Shown: positions 49,933 to 58,113 of the stretch, piece by piece
Layout of the letters: the number at the start of each line of letters is the position of its first letter
How positions within the stretch are numbered: the stretch's first letter is position 1
Source of the DNA: Candidatus Dadabacteria bacterium
Lineage (GTDB): Bacteria; Desulfobacterota_D; UBA1144; Nemesobacterales; Nemesobacteraceae
Assembly (NCBI GenBank): GCA_028823955.1
Contig: JAPPFE010000044.1
Coordinates: forward strand, 1 to 64,000
DNA length: 64,000 bases
Reading direction: 5' to 3'
Notes under the pieces: model-generated
The model's input: only the letters and a program-made list of their open reading frames with translations
What the model was told of the DNA's origin: nothing
Database searches by the model: none
Made by a program: the position numbers and the translations under genes

Positions 49933-49960
49933 TTGACAGCGGATTTGTTTTTGCTAGAAT
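49933..49960 (+). promoter_or_regulatory. Strong sigma-70-type promoter of the metal-uptake operon
   Basis: A perfect -35 TTGACA (49933-49938) and a near-perfect -10 TAGAAT (49955-49960) are 16 bases apart, pointing toward the regulator gene at 50044. The predicted start near 49967 leaves a leader of about 77 bases. It is one of the best-looking promoters in the window. Confidence 0.7.
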
Positions 49961-49970
49961 TAAAAACAAA

Positions 49971-49986
49971 TTTAGACAAGACTAAA
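49971..49986 (+). promoter_or_regulatory. Putative DtxR/MntR-family operator
   Basis: TTTAGACAAGACTAAA is an inverted repeat (TTTAG-N6-CTAAA) sitting just after the predicted transcription start, where a bound repressor would block initiation. Its size and AT-rich symmetric form fit DtxR/MntR-type boxes. AGACAA (49974-49979) also has a reverse copy TTGTCT at 49995-50000, so a second site may overlap. Autoregulation by the next gene is inferred. Confidence 0.5.
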
Positions 49987-50043
49987 ATATTTTTTTGTCT
50001 ATTTGAATCTTAAGCGGTTTTTGCTTGGATAAAGAGAAAAAAG

Positions 50044-50703
50044 ATGCTTTCGCAATCAATAGAGGATTATCTGAAGGCCATTTACGAGGTTGAGACTTCC
50101 GAGGGAAAAGTTTCGACCAGCGCGCTTTCAGAAAAACTGGGCGTGTCTCCGGCTTCGGTAACGAGCATGATGAAAAAGCTCTCGGAGAAAAAGCTCATAA
50201 CCCACAAGCGCTACCAAGGGGTGAAGCTTACTCCCGCGGGCAGGAAAATAGCTCTTGAGATAATCAGACATCACCGGCTTATCGAGCTTTACCTCAAGGA
50301 GGCGCTAGGCGTTCCCTGGGACCAGGTGCACCAGGAAGCCGAGAAATGGGAACACGTGCTCTCAGAGGATCTTGAAGACAGGATCGACAAGTTTCTTGGT
50401 TATCCGGTCACCGACCCGCATGGTTCGCCGATCCCGCGCCGAGACGGCACCATGATCGTGAGGGAGTGCGATGCTCTTGTGGATGTGGAGCCTGACACCT
50501 TGGTGAGAGTGGTTGAAGTGAGCGATCATGACCCGGAACTGCTTCGTTACCTGGGCGGGATAGGTCTTTATCCCGAGACCGAGATGACAGTTGTTTCGAA
50601 GCAGCCTTTTAAGGGCCCCATAATCGTCGAGCTGACCGGGAAGGAATATCCCATAGGGCGAAACGCTGCCAAGTACATACTGGTTGAGAAAGCGAACAAC
50701 TGA
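50044..50703 (+). CDS. DtxR/MntR family metal-dependent transcriptional regulator
   Basis: A 219-residue repressor. Residues 1-62 are the winged helix: SIEDYLKAIYEVE, SALSEKLGVSPASVTSMMKKL, KRYQGVKLTPAGR. They are followed by the metal-binding dimerisation domain (HHRLIELYLKEALGVPWDQVHQEAEKWEHVLSEDLEDRI, which has His and Glu ligands). A C-terminal FeoA/SH3-like domain (LVRVVEVSDHDPELLRYLGGIGLYPETEMTV) places it with three-domain DtxR/IdeR or long MntR proteins rather than short MntR. It starts the operon with the metal importer, 11 bases before the binding-protein gene, and likely represses it when Mn(II) or Fe(II) is plentiful. Confidence 0.92.
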   Translation: MLSQSIEDYLKAIYEVETSEGKVSTSALSEKLGVSPASVTSMMKKLSEKKLITHKRYQGVKLTPAGRKIALEIIRHHRLIELYLKEALGVPWDQVHQEAEKWEHVLSEDLEDRIDKFLGYPVTDPHGSPIPRRDGTMIVRECDALVDVEPDTLVRVVEVSDHDPELLRYLGGIGLYPETEMTVVSKQPFKGPIIVELTGKEYPIGRNAAKYILVEKANN

Positions 50704-50714
50704 GAGAGAAAAGA

Positions 50715-51698
50715 ATGAAAATGATAACGGGCATGAGGTTCTTTCTGCTTTCTGCATTGCTGGTGCTCTGCGGAGCCTGCGCTGAAAGCAGCGGGAGCGT
50801 AAAAAGAGAAGGCACGATAAAAGTGGTTACTACCACCGCTATGATCGGAGACCTGGTCAAGAACATCGCAGGGGAAAAAGCGGAGGTCATCTCCCTCATG
50901 GGAACCGGTGTTGATCCGCATCTTTACAAGGCGAGCGCCGGGGACGTGGGAAAGCTTGCCGGGGCCGACATGATTTTTTATAACGGCCTTCACCTTGAGG
51001 GAAAGATTACGGATGTTCTTGCGCAGATGAAAAAAAGCGGGATATTCACCGTGGGCGTCGCGGAGGGAATCGACAAATCCCTGCTTCTTTCTCCCGAGGA
51101 ATACGAAGGATACTACGATCCGCATATATGGTTTGATGTCGCTCTGTGGAAAAAAGCGGCCAAGGTTGTCATGGAGGCTTTCTCACTCTACGATCCGCAA
51201 AACGCCGGTATCTACAAACAGAACGCCGAATCCTATATCAAAGAACTGAACCTCCTGCAGTCTTACATACAGAAGAAGATAGCCTTGTTGCGTCACGAAA
51301 GAAGGGTGCTTATAACGGCCCACGACGCTTTTAATTATTTCGGAAGAGGTTACGGGTTTGAGGTAATGGGGCTTCAGGGGATAAGTACCGATTCTGAAGC
51401 GAGCGTTGCGGATATACAGAATCTCTCAAAGGTAGTCGCCGAGCGAAAAATTCCGGCAGTTTTCGTTGAAACTTCCATCTCTCCCAGATACATGCGTGCC
51501 CTTCGGGCCTCGGTGAAGGCAAGAGGTTTTGATGTCCGGATAGGCGGCAGTCTTTACTCGGACTCGATGGGCAGTCCGGGAACAGAAGAGGGCAGCTACA
51601 TAGGGATGTTCAGAAGCAACGTGGATACTATCGTGGAATCCCTCAGCCGGAGTATCGAGGTTGCCGATTCTAAAGCCGAAGCCGCCGGAGATGGGTAA
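50715..51698 (+). CDS. Metal ABC transporter substrate-binding lipoprotein (TroA/MntC/ZnuA type)
   Basis: A 327-residue cluster A-I receptor for Mn, Zn or Fe. The signal ends at LVLCGAC (imperfect lipobox). Metal ligands appear in the expected order: GVDPHLYKAS (His), DPHIWFD (His), FVETSIS (Glu) and GSLYSDSMG (Asp). The His-His-Glu-Asp set, with no His-rich loop, fits manganese or iron better than zinc. The stop overlaps the ATPase start by one base. Confidence 0.9.
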   Translation: MKMITGMRFFLLSALLVLCGACAESSGSVKREGTIKVVTTTAMIGDLVKNIAGEKAEVISLMGTGVDPHLYKASAGDVGKLAGADMIFYNGLHLEGKITDVLAQMKKSGIFTVGVAEGIDKSLLLSPEEYEGYYDPHIWFDVALWKKAAKVVMEAFSLYDPQNAGIYKQNAESYIKELNLLQSYIQKKIALLRHERRVLITAHDAFNYFGRGYGFEVMGLQGISTDSEASVADIQNLSKVVAERKIPAVFVETSISPRYMRALRASVKARGFDVRIGGSLYSDSMGSPGTEEGSYIGMFRSNVDTIVESLSRSIEVADSKAEAAGDG

Positions 51699-52474
51699 TG
51701 AGCAGCGGAGAGCAGAATCCGGCCGTTCCGGCAGTCCGTGTGACGGACCTTACCGTCGCTTACGGCGACAAGACCGTTCTCTGGGATATAGACCTTGAGA
51801 TTCCAAGCGGGTCGATGGTCGCCGTCGTGGGACCAAACGGCGCCGGCAAGACAACCCTGATAAAATCCATCCAGGGACTTGTTCCGCGCGTTGCGGGAGT
51901 CGTCTCCATCCACGGCAAACCTTACGAGAAACAGAGGAAGGAAGTGAGTTACGTTCCCCAGAGAGGTTCTGTGGACTGGGATTTTCCCACCTCCGTAGTG
52001 GATACGGTGAAAATGGGGAGTTACGGAGACCTGGGATGGATAAGGCGTCCCGGAAAAAAGGAGCATGAGAAGGCGCTCAGCGCCCTTGAAAAAGTCGATA
52101 TGCTTGGGTTTGCCCAGAGGCAGATAAGCCAGCTCTCCGGAGGGCAGCAGCAGAGAGTTTTTCTCGCAAGAGCCCTTGTTCAGAGCGCGTCGGTTTACCT
52201 TCTGGATGAACCTTTCCAGGGAGTTGACGCTACGACCGAAAAAGCGATAGTCAGGATACTGAAAGAGCTTACCGCCGGGGGAAAGACTGTGCTTGCGGTT
52301 CATCACGATCTTAACACCGTTTCCGAGTACTACGAGCGGATCGCCATTCTGAACGTGGGGCTTGTGGCTTCGGGGAGGGTGGATGAGGTCTTTAATTCCG
52401 AGAATCTCATGAAGGCTTACGGAGGCAAGACCTCCTTTTTCCCCGAAAGAAAATCGGCCAAAAGGGCAGTGTGA
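51698..52474 (+). CDS. Metal ABC transporter ATP-binding protein (TroB/MntB type)
   Basis: A 258-residue ATPase with Walker A GPNGAGKTT, the Q-loop SYVPQRGSVDWDFP typical of the Mn/Zn/Fe subfamily, signature LSGGQQQR, Walker B VYLLDEP and switch HHDL. It drives import of the divalent metal delivered by the preceding lipoprotein. It overlaps the first permease by 4 bases (GTGATG). Confidence 0.94.
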   Translation: MSSGEQNPAVPAVRVTDLTVAYGDKTVLWDIDLEIPSGSMVAVVGPNGAGKTTLIKSIQGLVPRVAGVVSIHGKPYEKQRKEVSYVPQRGSVDWDFPTSVVDTVKMGSYGDLGWIRRPGKKEHEKALSALEKVDMLGFAQRQISQLSGGQQQRVFLARALVQSASVYLLDEPFQGVDATTEKAIVRILKELTAGGKTVLAVHHDLNTVSEYYERIAILNVGLVASGRVDEVFNSENLMKAYGGKTSFFPERKSAKRAV

Positions 52475-53598
52475 TGCTTGAATTTGCAGTTGAGCTTTTC
52501 TCTGACTATACGGCCAGGACCATTCTCTTGGGAGCGGCTTCCCTGGGCATTGTAAGCGGCGTGGTCGGCTCTTACGCGGTGCTTAGAAAGCAAAGCCTCG
52601 TAGGCGACGTCATGTCGCACGCGGCCCTTCCCGGAATAGTGCTTGCCTTCCTCATAATGGGAGTAAAGGAACAGCTGCCGATCTTTATCGGGGCTGCGCT
52701 CTCAGCCGTCCTGGCGGTTTTTCTGATCAACCTGATTACCAGCAACTCGAGGGTAAAAACCGACAGCGCGATGGGGATGGCGCTTTCTGTCTTTTTCGGG
52801 CTTGGCCTTGTTCTTCTTACCTACGCGCAGAAGATGCCGGATGCCAACCAGGCGGGGCTTGATAAGTTTCTTTTCGGCCAGGCGGAAGCGCTTGTCGGAA
52901 AAGACGTTCTTGTTATAGGTGTTACGGGGCTTTTTGCCCTTTTGGTTGTGGGACTTTTCTGGAAAGAGTTCAAACTTCTTTGCTTCGATCCGGATTTCGG
53001 AGGCACTATGGGTTTTTCCATGAAGTCTCTGGATCTGCTTGTTACGGCCGTCATAGTTTCGGCGATAGTGATCGGGCTGCAGACAGTAGGGGTCGTGCTT
53101 ATGAGCTCAATGCTCATTGCCCCCGCGGTTGCGGCCAGACAGTGGACCGGCGGTATGGGTTCGATGGTGATTCTTGCGGCTTTGATAGCGGCCGTCTCCG
53201 GCGTAACGGGTGTTGCGCTGAGTGCCGGGCTTGAGAACGTGCCGACGGGACCTGCGGTTATAGTCTGCGTGAGCGTTATCGCTTTTTTTTCGGTTCTTTT
53301 CTCGCCGAACGGGTTTTTCACCCTGAGATTCAAAGACGCCAGGAGCAGAAGGGAGATAAAGAAGGATTACGTCTTAAAAGCCCTGCACGATCTGGCTCTT
53401 GAGCATGACGACCCCGGCTACGCGCATTCCGAGAAGCTGCTTGCGCTTGGAAGCGAGAAGGGGTTTAACGTGAGAAAAAGTCTTTTGCAGCTGCAGGAGG
53501 CGGGGCACGTGGAGAGAGCGGGGGAAGAGAACTGGCGGCTTACTCCAAGCGGTATTCGCGAGATCAGAAAGCTTTCACCGGTGGGGAGTAACGGATGA
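52471..53598 (+). CDS. Metal ABC transporter permease with C-terminal winged-helix tail (first)
   Basis: Residues 1 to about 285 form the ABC-3 family membrane domain: GVVGSYAVLRKQSLVGDVMSHAALPG and LQTVGVVLMSSMLIAPAVAARQW, with 8-9 helices. The usual end of such permeases (FSPNGFF) is followed by about 85 extra residues: YVLKALHDLALEH, HSEKLLALGSEKGFNVRKSLLQLQEAGHVERAG and WRLTPSGIREIRKL. These look like a winged-helix DNA-binding domain of DtxR/iron-dependent-repressor type. This recalls the Chlamydia YtgCR permease-repressor fusion, but here only the DNA-binding-like portion is present. It overlaps the next permease by 4 bases. Confidence 0.88.
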   Translation: MMLEFAVELFSDYTARTILLGAASLGIVSGVVGSYAVLRKQSLVGDVMSHAALPGIVLAFLIMGVKEQLPIFIGAALSAVLAVFLINLITSNSRVKTDSAMGMALSVFFGLGLVLLTYAQKMPDANQAGLDKFLFGQAEALVGKDVLVIGVTGLFALLVVGLFWKEFKLLCFDPDFGGTMGFSMKSLDLLVTAVIVSAIVIGLQTVGVVLMSSMLIAPAVAARQWTGGMGSMVILAALIAAVSGVTGVALSAGLENVPTGPAVIVCVSVIAFFSVLFSPNGFFTLRFKDARSRREIKKDYVLKALHDLALEHDDPGYAHSEKLLALGSEKGFNVRKSLLQLQEAGHVERAGEENWRLTPSGIREIRKLSPVGSNG

Positions 53599-54695
53599 GC
53601 CCGCATCAGTTTGATATACAGCTGGTAGCCGTCATAGTTGCGGCTTCATGCGCCATACCGGGGGCGTTTCTTGTTCTGAGAAGAATGTCCATGATGACTG
53701 ATGCGATCAGCCATTCCATTCTGCTCGGCATAATCCTCGCTTTTTTTCTCGTGAAGGATCTTTCATCGCCGATTCTCATAGTAGGAGCTGCCGCAAGCGG
53801 GGTGCTTGCGATTTCGCTCATAGAGGCGGTTAACCGCGCAAGGCTGGTTAAAAAGGACGCGTCGATAGGGATAGTTTTCCCGTTTCTTTTCAGCGTGGCG
53901 GTCATACTGCTTTCCAAGTATGCGCGAAACGTGCATATTGACACCCACTCCGTGCTTCTCGGAGAGATAGCGTTCGCTCCTTTTAACCGCTTGATTCTCT
54001 CGGGTATGGACTTGGGACCCAAGTCGGTTTACGTAATGGGTTCGATTCTTCTTCTGAACCTGCTTTTCATTTCCCTTTTCTACAAGGAGCTTAAGGTGTC
54101 GACCTTTGACGAGAGCTTTGCGTCGTCAATAGGATTCCGTCCCCGGCTCATCCACTACCTGCTTATGGCTGTCGTGTCGCTTACATGCGTCGGGGCGTTT
54201 GACGCCGTGGGCTCGATACTTGTTATAGCGCTTATAGTGATTCCGCCGTGCTGCGCCTATCTTCTTACGGATTCGCTTTTCAGGATGATTCTCCTGAGCG
54301 TGGTCTTTGGAATCTCGGCAGCCGTTTCAGGGTTCTGGGTCGCCAACTGGCTTGACGTTAACATAGCGGGTTCAATGGCTTTTGTGTGCGGGGTGTTTTT
54401 TCTCGTGGTTTTTCTCCTTGCTCCCCAAAGGGGACTCTTCGGCATAATGAGGGAAAAAAGAAGACAGAGGATGGACTTTGCCGAGGCTTCGCTTCTCGTG
54501 AGTCTTTACAACCAGGAGATAGGGGAGACGGTAAAGAACCACCCCGACAGCAGAGGTATGTTCCGATCGGCTGATTTCGCCTCAAAAGTGGTCGAATTTC
54601 TGAAGCGGAAAGGAGAAATAGCTGTTGCGGGCGGAAAGCTTTTTCTTACGGAGAAAGGAAGAGAGAGGGCACGGATGACTGTGGAGGGGAGGTAG
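53595..54695 (+). CDS. Metal ABC transporter permease with C-terminal winged-helix tail (second)
   Basis: A second ABC-3 permease of 366 residues: CAIPGAFLVLRRMSMMTDAISHSILLG and GAFDAVGSILVIALIVIPPCCAYL are the family motifs. After the last helix (APQRGLFGIM) comes about 80 residues: FAEASLLVSLYNQE, SRGMFRSADFASKVVEFLKRKGEIAVAGGKLFLTEKGRERA. These again have a winged-helix look with a degenerate first half. The pair forms the heteromeric channel of the importer. It is the last gene of the operon and converges on the DUF5666-like gene 17 bases away. Confidence 0.87.
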   Translation: MSPHQFDIQLVAVIVAASCAIPGAFLVLRRMSMMTDAISHSILLGIILAFFLVKDLSSPILIVGAAASGVLAISLIEAVNRARLVKKDASIGIVFPFLFSVAVILLSKYARNVHIDTHSVLLGEIAFAPFNRLILSGMDLGPKSVYVMGSILLLNLLFISLFYKELKVSTFDESFASSIGFRPRLIHYLLMAVVSLTCVGAFDAVGSILVIALIVIPPCCAYLLTDSLFRMILLSVVFGISAAVSGFWVANWLDVNIAGSMAFVCGVFFLVVFLLAPQRGLFGIMREKRRQRMDFAEASLLVSLYNQEIGETVKNHPDSRGMFRSADFASKVVEFLKRKGEIAVAGGKLFLTEKGRERARMTVEGR

Positions 54696-54712
54696 TTTGT
54701 TGCGGAGTGGGC

Positions 54713-55393
54713 TCAGAGTATTTCAACTAAATCTGCTTCTACGGTCTCGCCTATGCCCAGTTTCCCGTCTACCTTAACTTTGCGTCCCTCGACTATTTCT
54801 TCGCAAGGGAGATCCTCTTCGTCCCCTCTTTCAATATCGGTTCTTGATGTCAGATTGACTGTTACTTCCGTTTCGTTACCTTCAGATAATATTACTACCC
54901 TCATGGTTCCACTTGGTGTGGTGTCGTTGACACAGTTCTTCGAATCTACCTGCCCCTCGAAGCTTATATTGATGTAATCATACCTTGGGACTCTATCCTC
55001 AATTATAATATCCGCAATATCGATCGTAGCTCCTGGGAAAACGGGAATTCTTATTGTGCCGAGCGAGGAGTTTCCGTTCTCAAGAAATTCAAGTTCTGCT
55101 TTTGGATCGAGGTTGTTTTCTATGCGGAAATCATCTCTTACAGATGTCGTATCTTCACAGCAAAATACTGTCTCATCTTTTACTACGCTTGCCCTTACAA
55201 CAACGTTTGAGTCCGTACCTATATCAGGAATTATCTCCTCGATAAATCCCGTGATTATCTCATTTTCTTCCACGTCCTCATTTTCGTTTCCGCCGAACTC
55301 GACATCCAGACCGCATCCCGAAACTGCGAATAAGGAAATAAAGAGGAAAAACAGGTAGATTTTCACGGCGCTTGCGCAGGTTTTTGTGTGCAT
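54713..55393 (-). CDS. Lipoprotein with DUF5666-like repeats
   Basis: A 226-residue acidic protein with a lipoprotein signal ending VSGC (Cys27), followed by an Asp/Glu/Asn-rich linker. The C-terminal TSRTDIERGDEEDLPCEEIVEGRKVKVDGKLGIGETVEADLVEI fits the DUF5666 small beta-domain pattern (G-x-x-V-x-V-x-G ... l-x-A-x-x-I). An earlier ETVFCCEDTTSVRDDF region may be another copy. Cys pairs suggest a periplasmic disulfide. Function unknown. GAGGAATC precedes the ATG. Confidence 0.6.
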   Translation of the reverse strand: MHTKTCASAVKIYLFFLFISLFAVSGCGLDVEFGGNENEDVEENEIITGFIEEIIPDIGTDSNVVVRASVVKDETVFCCEDTTSVRDDFRIENNLDPKAELEFLENGNSSLGTIRIPVFPGATIDIADIIIEDRVPRYDYINISFEGQVDSKNCVNDTTPSGTMRVVILSEGNETEVTVNLTSRTDIERGDEEDLPCEEIVEGRKVKVDGKLGIGETVEADLVEIL

Positions 55394-55508
55394 TAAGATT
55401 CCTCGATTTTTAATTTGCCTGACATAAAAGATAACATGAAATTCATATTAGTTTATTTTTCTTTTCCGCTTTGACACTCCGGGGGATTTTACCGCAATAT
55501 CAGCCGAT

Positions 55509-56717
55509 ATGGAAAAAACAAACGTGCTTTTCATCAATCACTCGGTAAGGGACGGAGGACCGGGAAGAAGCCTTCTCTACATACTGAAGTACATCGACCG
55601 GGATAAGATAAACCCTTTTGTGCTCGTGCCGAAACACGACATATTCTCTGAGGGTCTGAAATCCGAGGGCATCTTTGAAAACGTCATAGTCGACCCCAGG
55701 TTTCCCGAGAACATACAGAAATCAACAATGGTGGCGGACACCACACGGGCCCCTGGTCTTATGAGAGTTTTCTCCGTAATCGTAAACATAGTGAATATGC
55801 TCCGCCTGCTTTGCGGTTCCCCTAAGATAATCAGGGAAAACGGAATCGACATTGTCTACTGCAACGGAACCCTTGCAAAAATCGTGGGAACTCTGATCGG
55901 GAGGAAAAACAAAAAACCCGTTATCTGGCACGTAAGGAACATACAGCAGACGCGGTTTATGAAATCTTTAATGGAAACGCTCTCGGGGTTTCAGTGCGTG
56001 AAGAAGATAATATGCGTTTCCCGCGCCACGGCCAAACCGTTTGAGAGGGCAAAAAGCAAGGTTCACGTCGTCTATAACGGCATTGACCCCGCGGATTTCG
56101 ACAGGGATTCCGTTCGGGGTTCTCTAAGAGAGGAGTTCTCCATCCCCCCGGATACAGTGCTTGTCGGAAACACCGGGAGGGTAGTTCCGAGAAAGGGCTA
56201 CGTGGAATTCATCGACACTGTAAGCCGACTTGTCTCGGACGGCAATATCAGGGAGAAAACAAAGTTCGTTATAGTCGGAGATACTCCGTGGTTCTTTCCG
56301 AAAAACCATCTCCGGGAGCTTGAGGATCATGCGGAGAGGCTGGGGGTGCGGGATAGCTTTATCTTCACCGGGTACAGAAAGGACGTAAGGCCGTATCTTA
56401 AGGATTTTGACCTCTTCGTTATCCCGTCCAATTACCCGGATCCTTTCCCGAGGTCAGTGATAGAGGCGATGGCGTTCAGTCTCCCCGTCGTGGGTTTTTC
56501 AATAGGGGGAATAGCGGAGGCCATTGAGGACGGAAAGACCGGTTTTCTCTGCGCACCGGGGGATTTTCAGAAGATAGGGGAGAGCGTCTCGATTCTTGCA
56601 CGGGACGCTGAGGCCCGAGGTGAAATGGGCCGAAACTCAAGGCGCAGGGTAATGGAAATGTGTTCCGCCGCCGAGCGAACCGCGGACGTACAGAAAATAA
56701 TACTCGAGGCCCGGTGA
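55509..56717 (+). CDS. Family 4-type glycosyltransferase
   Basis: A 402-residue GT-B fold enzyme. The N-terminal domain opens NVLFINHSVRDGGPGRSLLYILKYI with the Gly-rich acceptor loop. The C-terminal domain has VVYNGIDPADF, VGNTGRVVPRKGYVEFI, KFVIVGDTPWFF, LFVIPSNYPDPFPRSVIEAMAFSLPVVGF, and the E-x7-E donor site (PRSVIEAMA). It acts in the cytosol on lipid-linked or polysaccharide acceptors. The donor sugar is not evident. It is isolated from other sugar genes and converges on der with a 1-base gap. Confidence 0.88.
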   Translation: MEKTNVLFINHSVRDGGPGRSLLYILKYIDRDKINPFVLVPKHDIFSEGLKSEGIFENVIVDPRFPENIQKSTMVADTTRAPGLMRVFSVIVNIVNMLRLLCGSPKIIRENGIDIVYCNGTLAKIVGTLIGRKNKKPVIWHVRNIQQTRFMKSLMETLSGFQCVKKIICVSRATAKPFERAKSKVHVVYNGIDPADFDRDSVRGSLREEFSIPPDTVLVGNTGRVVPRKGYVEFIDTVSRLVSDGNIREKTKFVIVGDTPWFFPKNHLRELEDHAERLGVRDSFIFTGYRKDVRPYLKDFDLFVIPSNYPDPFPRSVIEAMAFSLPVVGFSIGGIAEAIEDGKTGFLCAPGDFQKIGESVSILARDAEARGEMGRNSRRRVMEMCSAAERTADVQKIILEAR

Positions 56718-56718
56718 T

Positions 56719-58062
56719 CTAGACTTCCTTTCCTTCCCTGTCCCGAAACAGAAGCCTGAGGGGAGATCCTTCGAAGTCCGCGTACTCCCTTAACTTGTTC
56801 TCAAGGAACCTTCTGTAGTTCTCGGGGATACCCTTTGCCGAATTCGTGAAGATCGTGAATGTCGGCGGTGCGGTGAAAGGCTGCGAGATGTAGAAAAGCT
56901 TGATCTCCTTTCTTCTGTAGACCGGGGGAGGATGGCGTTTTGTAAGGTCTTCAAGGAACCTGTTTAGCTTTCCCGTGGAGATCTTTCTTCTGAAATTTTC
57001 CTCCACCCGCTCGACAGCGTCGAAAATTCTCCCGACTTTCTTGCCGGTAAGAGCGGAGATGGTCAGCACGGGGGCGTAGTCAAACCCGGTCAGTTTCTCC
57101 TTTGTAACCTCTTCAACTTCTTTGGGGTCCGCTATGTCCTCGGGAGCGAGGTCCCATTTGTTAAGCAGTATTATAAGGGCCCTGTTTCTGCTTTTAATCA
57201 GTTCCGCGAGGCGCGAGTCGTGGTGGGTCGGGCCTTCTTGACCGTCTATCATCAGCAGCACGATGTGGGCTCTTTCGATGGACCTTATTGCCCGGAAGAC
57301 GCTGTGTTTCTCAACCGGGGCGTCTATTCTTGACTTTCTTCTTATGCCCGCGGTATCAATAAAGACGTATCTCTTCCCGTCTTTTTCATAGATGGAGTCA
57401 ATGGAGTCACGTGTCGTGCCGGGCGTGGAACTTGTTATGAGTCTCTGTTCTCCGAGTATTCTGTTCACCAGAGTGGATTTTCCCACGTTGGGTTTGCCGA
57501 TAACGGCGATTCTCGTCTCTTCTGATTCTTCCGGTTCTTCCGGTTGTCCGGAGGTTTCTATGCAGGAAGCGATCTGCTCCACGAGTTCATAGATATTTTT
57601 GTTATGAAGCGCGGAAATCGCCATGAAGTCATCCGTGCCCGTTCCGTAGAATTCGTATGTCTTCAGCACCTGTTTTATGTTTCCATGGTCGATTTTGTTT
57701 ACGGCGTAGATGACTTTTTTTTCGGTCTTTCGAAGATACCGTACTATCTCGGAATCCTGAGGCAGGACCCCGTCCCTGCCGTCAAAAAGCATCACCACGA
57801 GATCCGCTTCCGAGATAGCCACGTCTATCTGCTCTTTTATGAGTGAGTAGTCCTGGTCGTCTTCGCCGAGAGAAAGTCCTCCGGTGTCAACCAGGGTGAA
57901 CTCCTTTTCCTTCCATCGGGTGTCTTCATAGACCCTGTCTCTCGTGACGCCGGGGATATCCTCTACTATCGTCTTGTTCCACCCTATTATTCTGTTAAAA
58001 AGGGTGGACTTGCCGACATTTGGTCTTCCGACTATGGCTACGACCGGCTTTTGCCCGTTCAT
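56719..58062 (-). CDS. der: Ribosome biogenesis GTPase Der (EngA)
   Basis: An essential 50S assembly factor with two GTPase domains in tandem. The first has GRPNVGKSTLFNRI, DTGG and NKID. The second has GKPNVGKSTLVNRIL, DTAGIRRKSR and NKWDL. A C-terminal KH-like domain follows (RHPPPVYRRKEIKLFYISQP). The 447-residue length is standard. It lies downstream of tamB on the same strand, 51 bases apart. Confidence 0.96.
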   Translation of the reverse strand: MNGQKPVVAIVGRPNVGKSTLFNRIIGWNKTIVEDIPGVTRDRVYEDTRWKEKEFTLVDTGGLSLGEDDQDYSLIKEQIDVAISEADLVVMLFDGRDGVLPQDSEIVRYLRKTEKKVIYAVNKIDHGNIKQVLKTYEFYGTGTDDFMAISALHNKNIYELVEQIASCIETSGQPEEPEESEETRIAVIGKPNVGKSTLVNRILGEQRLITSSTPGTTRDSIDSIYEKDGKRYVFIDTAGIRRKSRIDAPVEKHSVFRAIRSIERAHIVLLMIDGQEGPTHHDSRLAELIKSRNRALIILLNKWDLAPEDIADPKEVEEVTKEKLTGFDYAPVLTISALTGKKVGRIFDAVERVEENFRRKISTGKLNRFLEDLTKRHPPPVYRRKEIKLFYISQPFTAPPTFTIFTNSAKGIPENYRRFLENKLREYADFEGSPLRLLFRDREGKEV

Positions 58063-58113
58063 TGCGTTTCTCCGTTATCGCTTCTGGCAAGAGTATGACC
58101 GAAGCCCTGTCTT

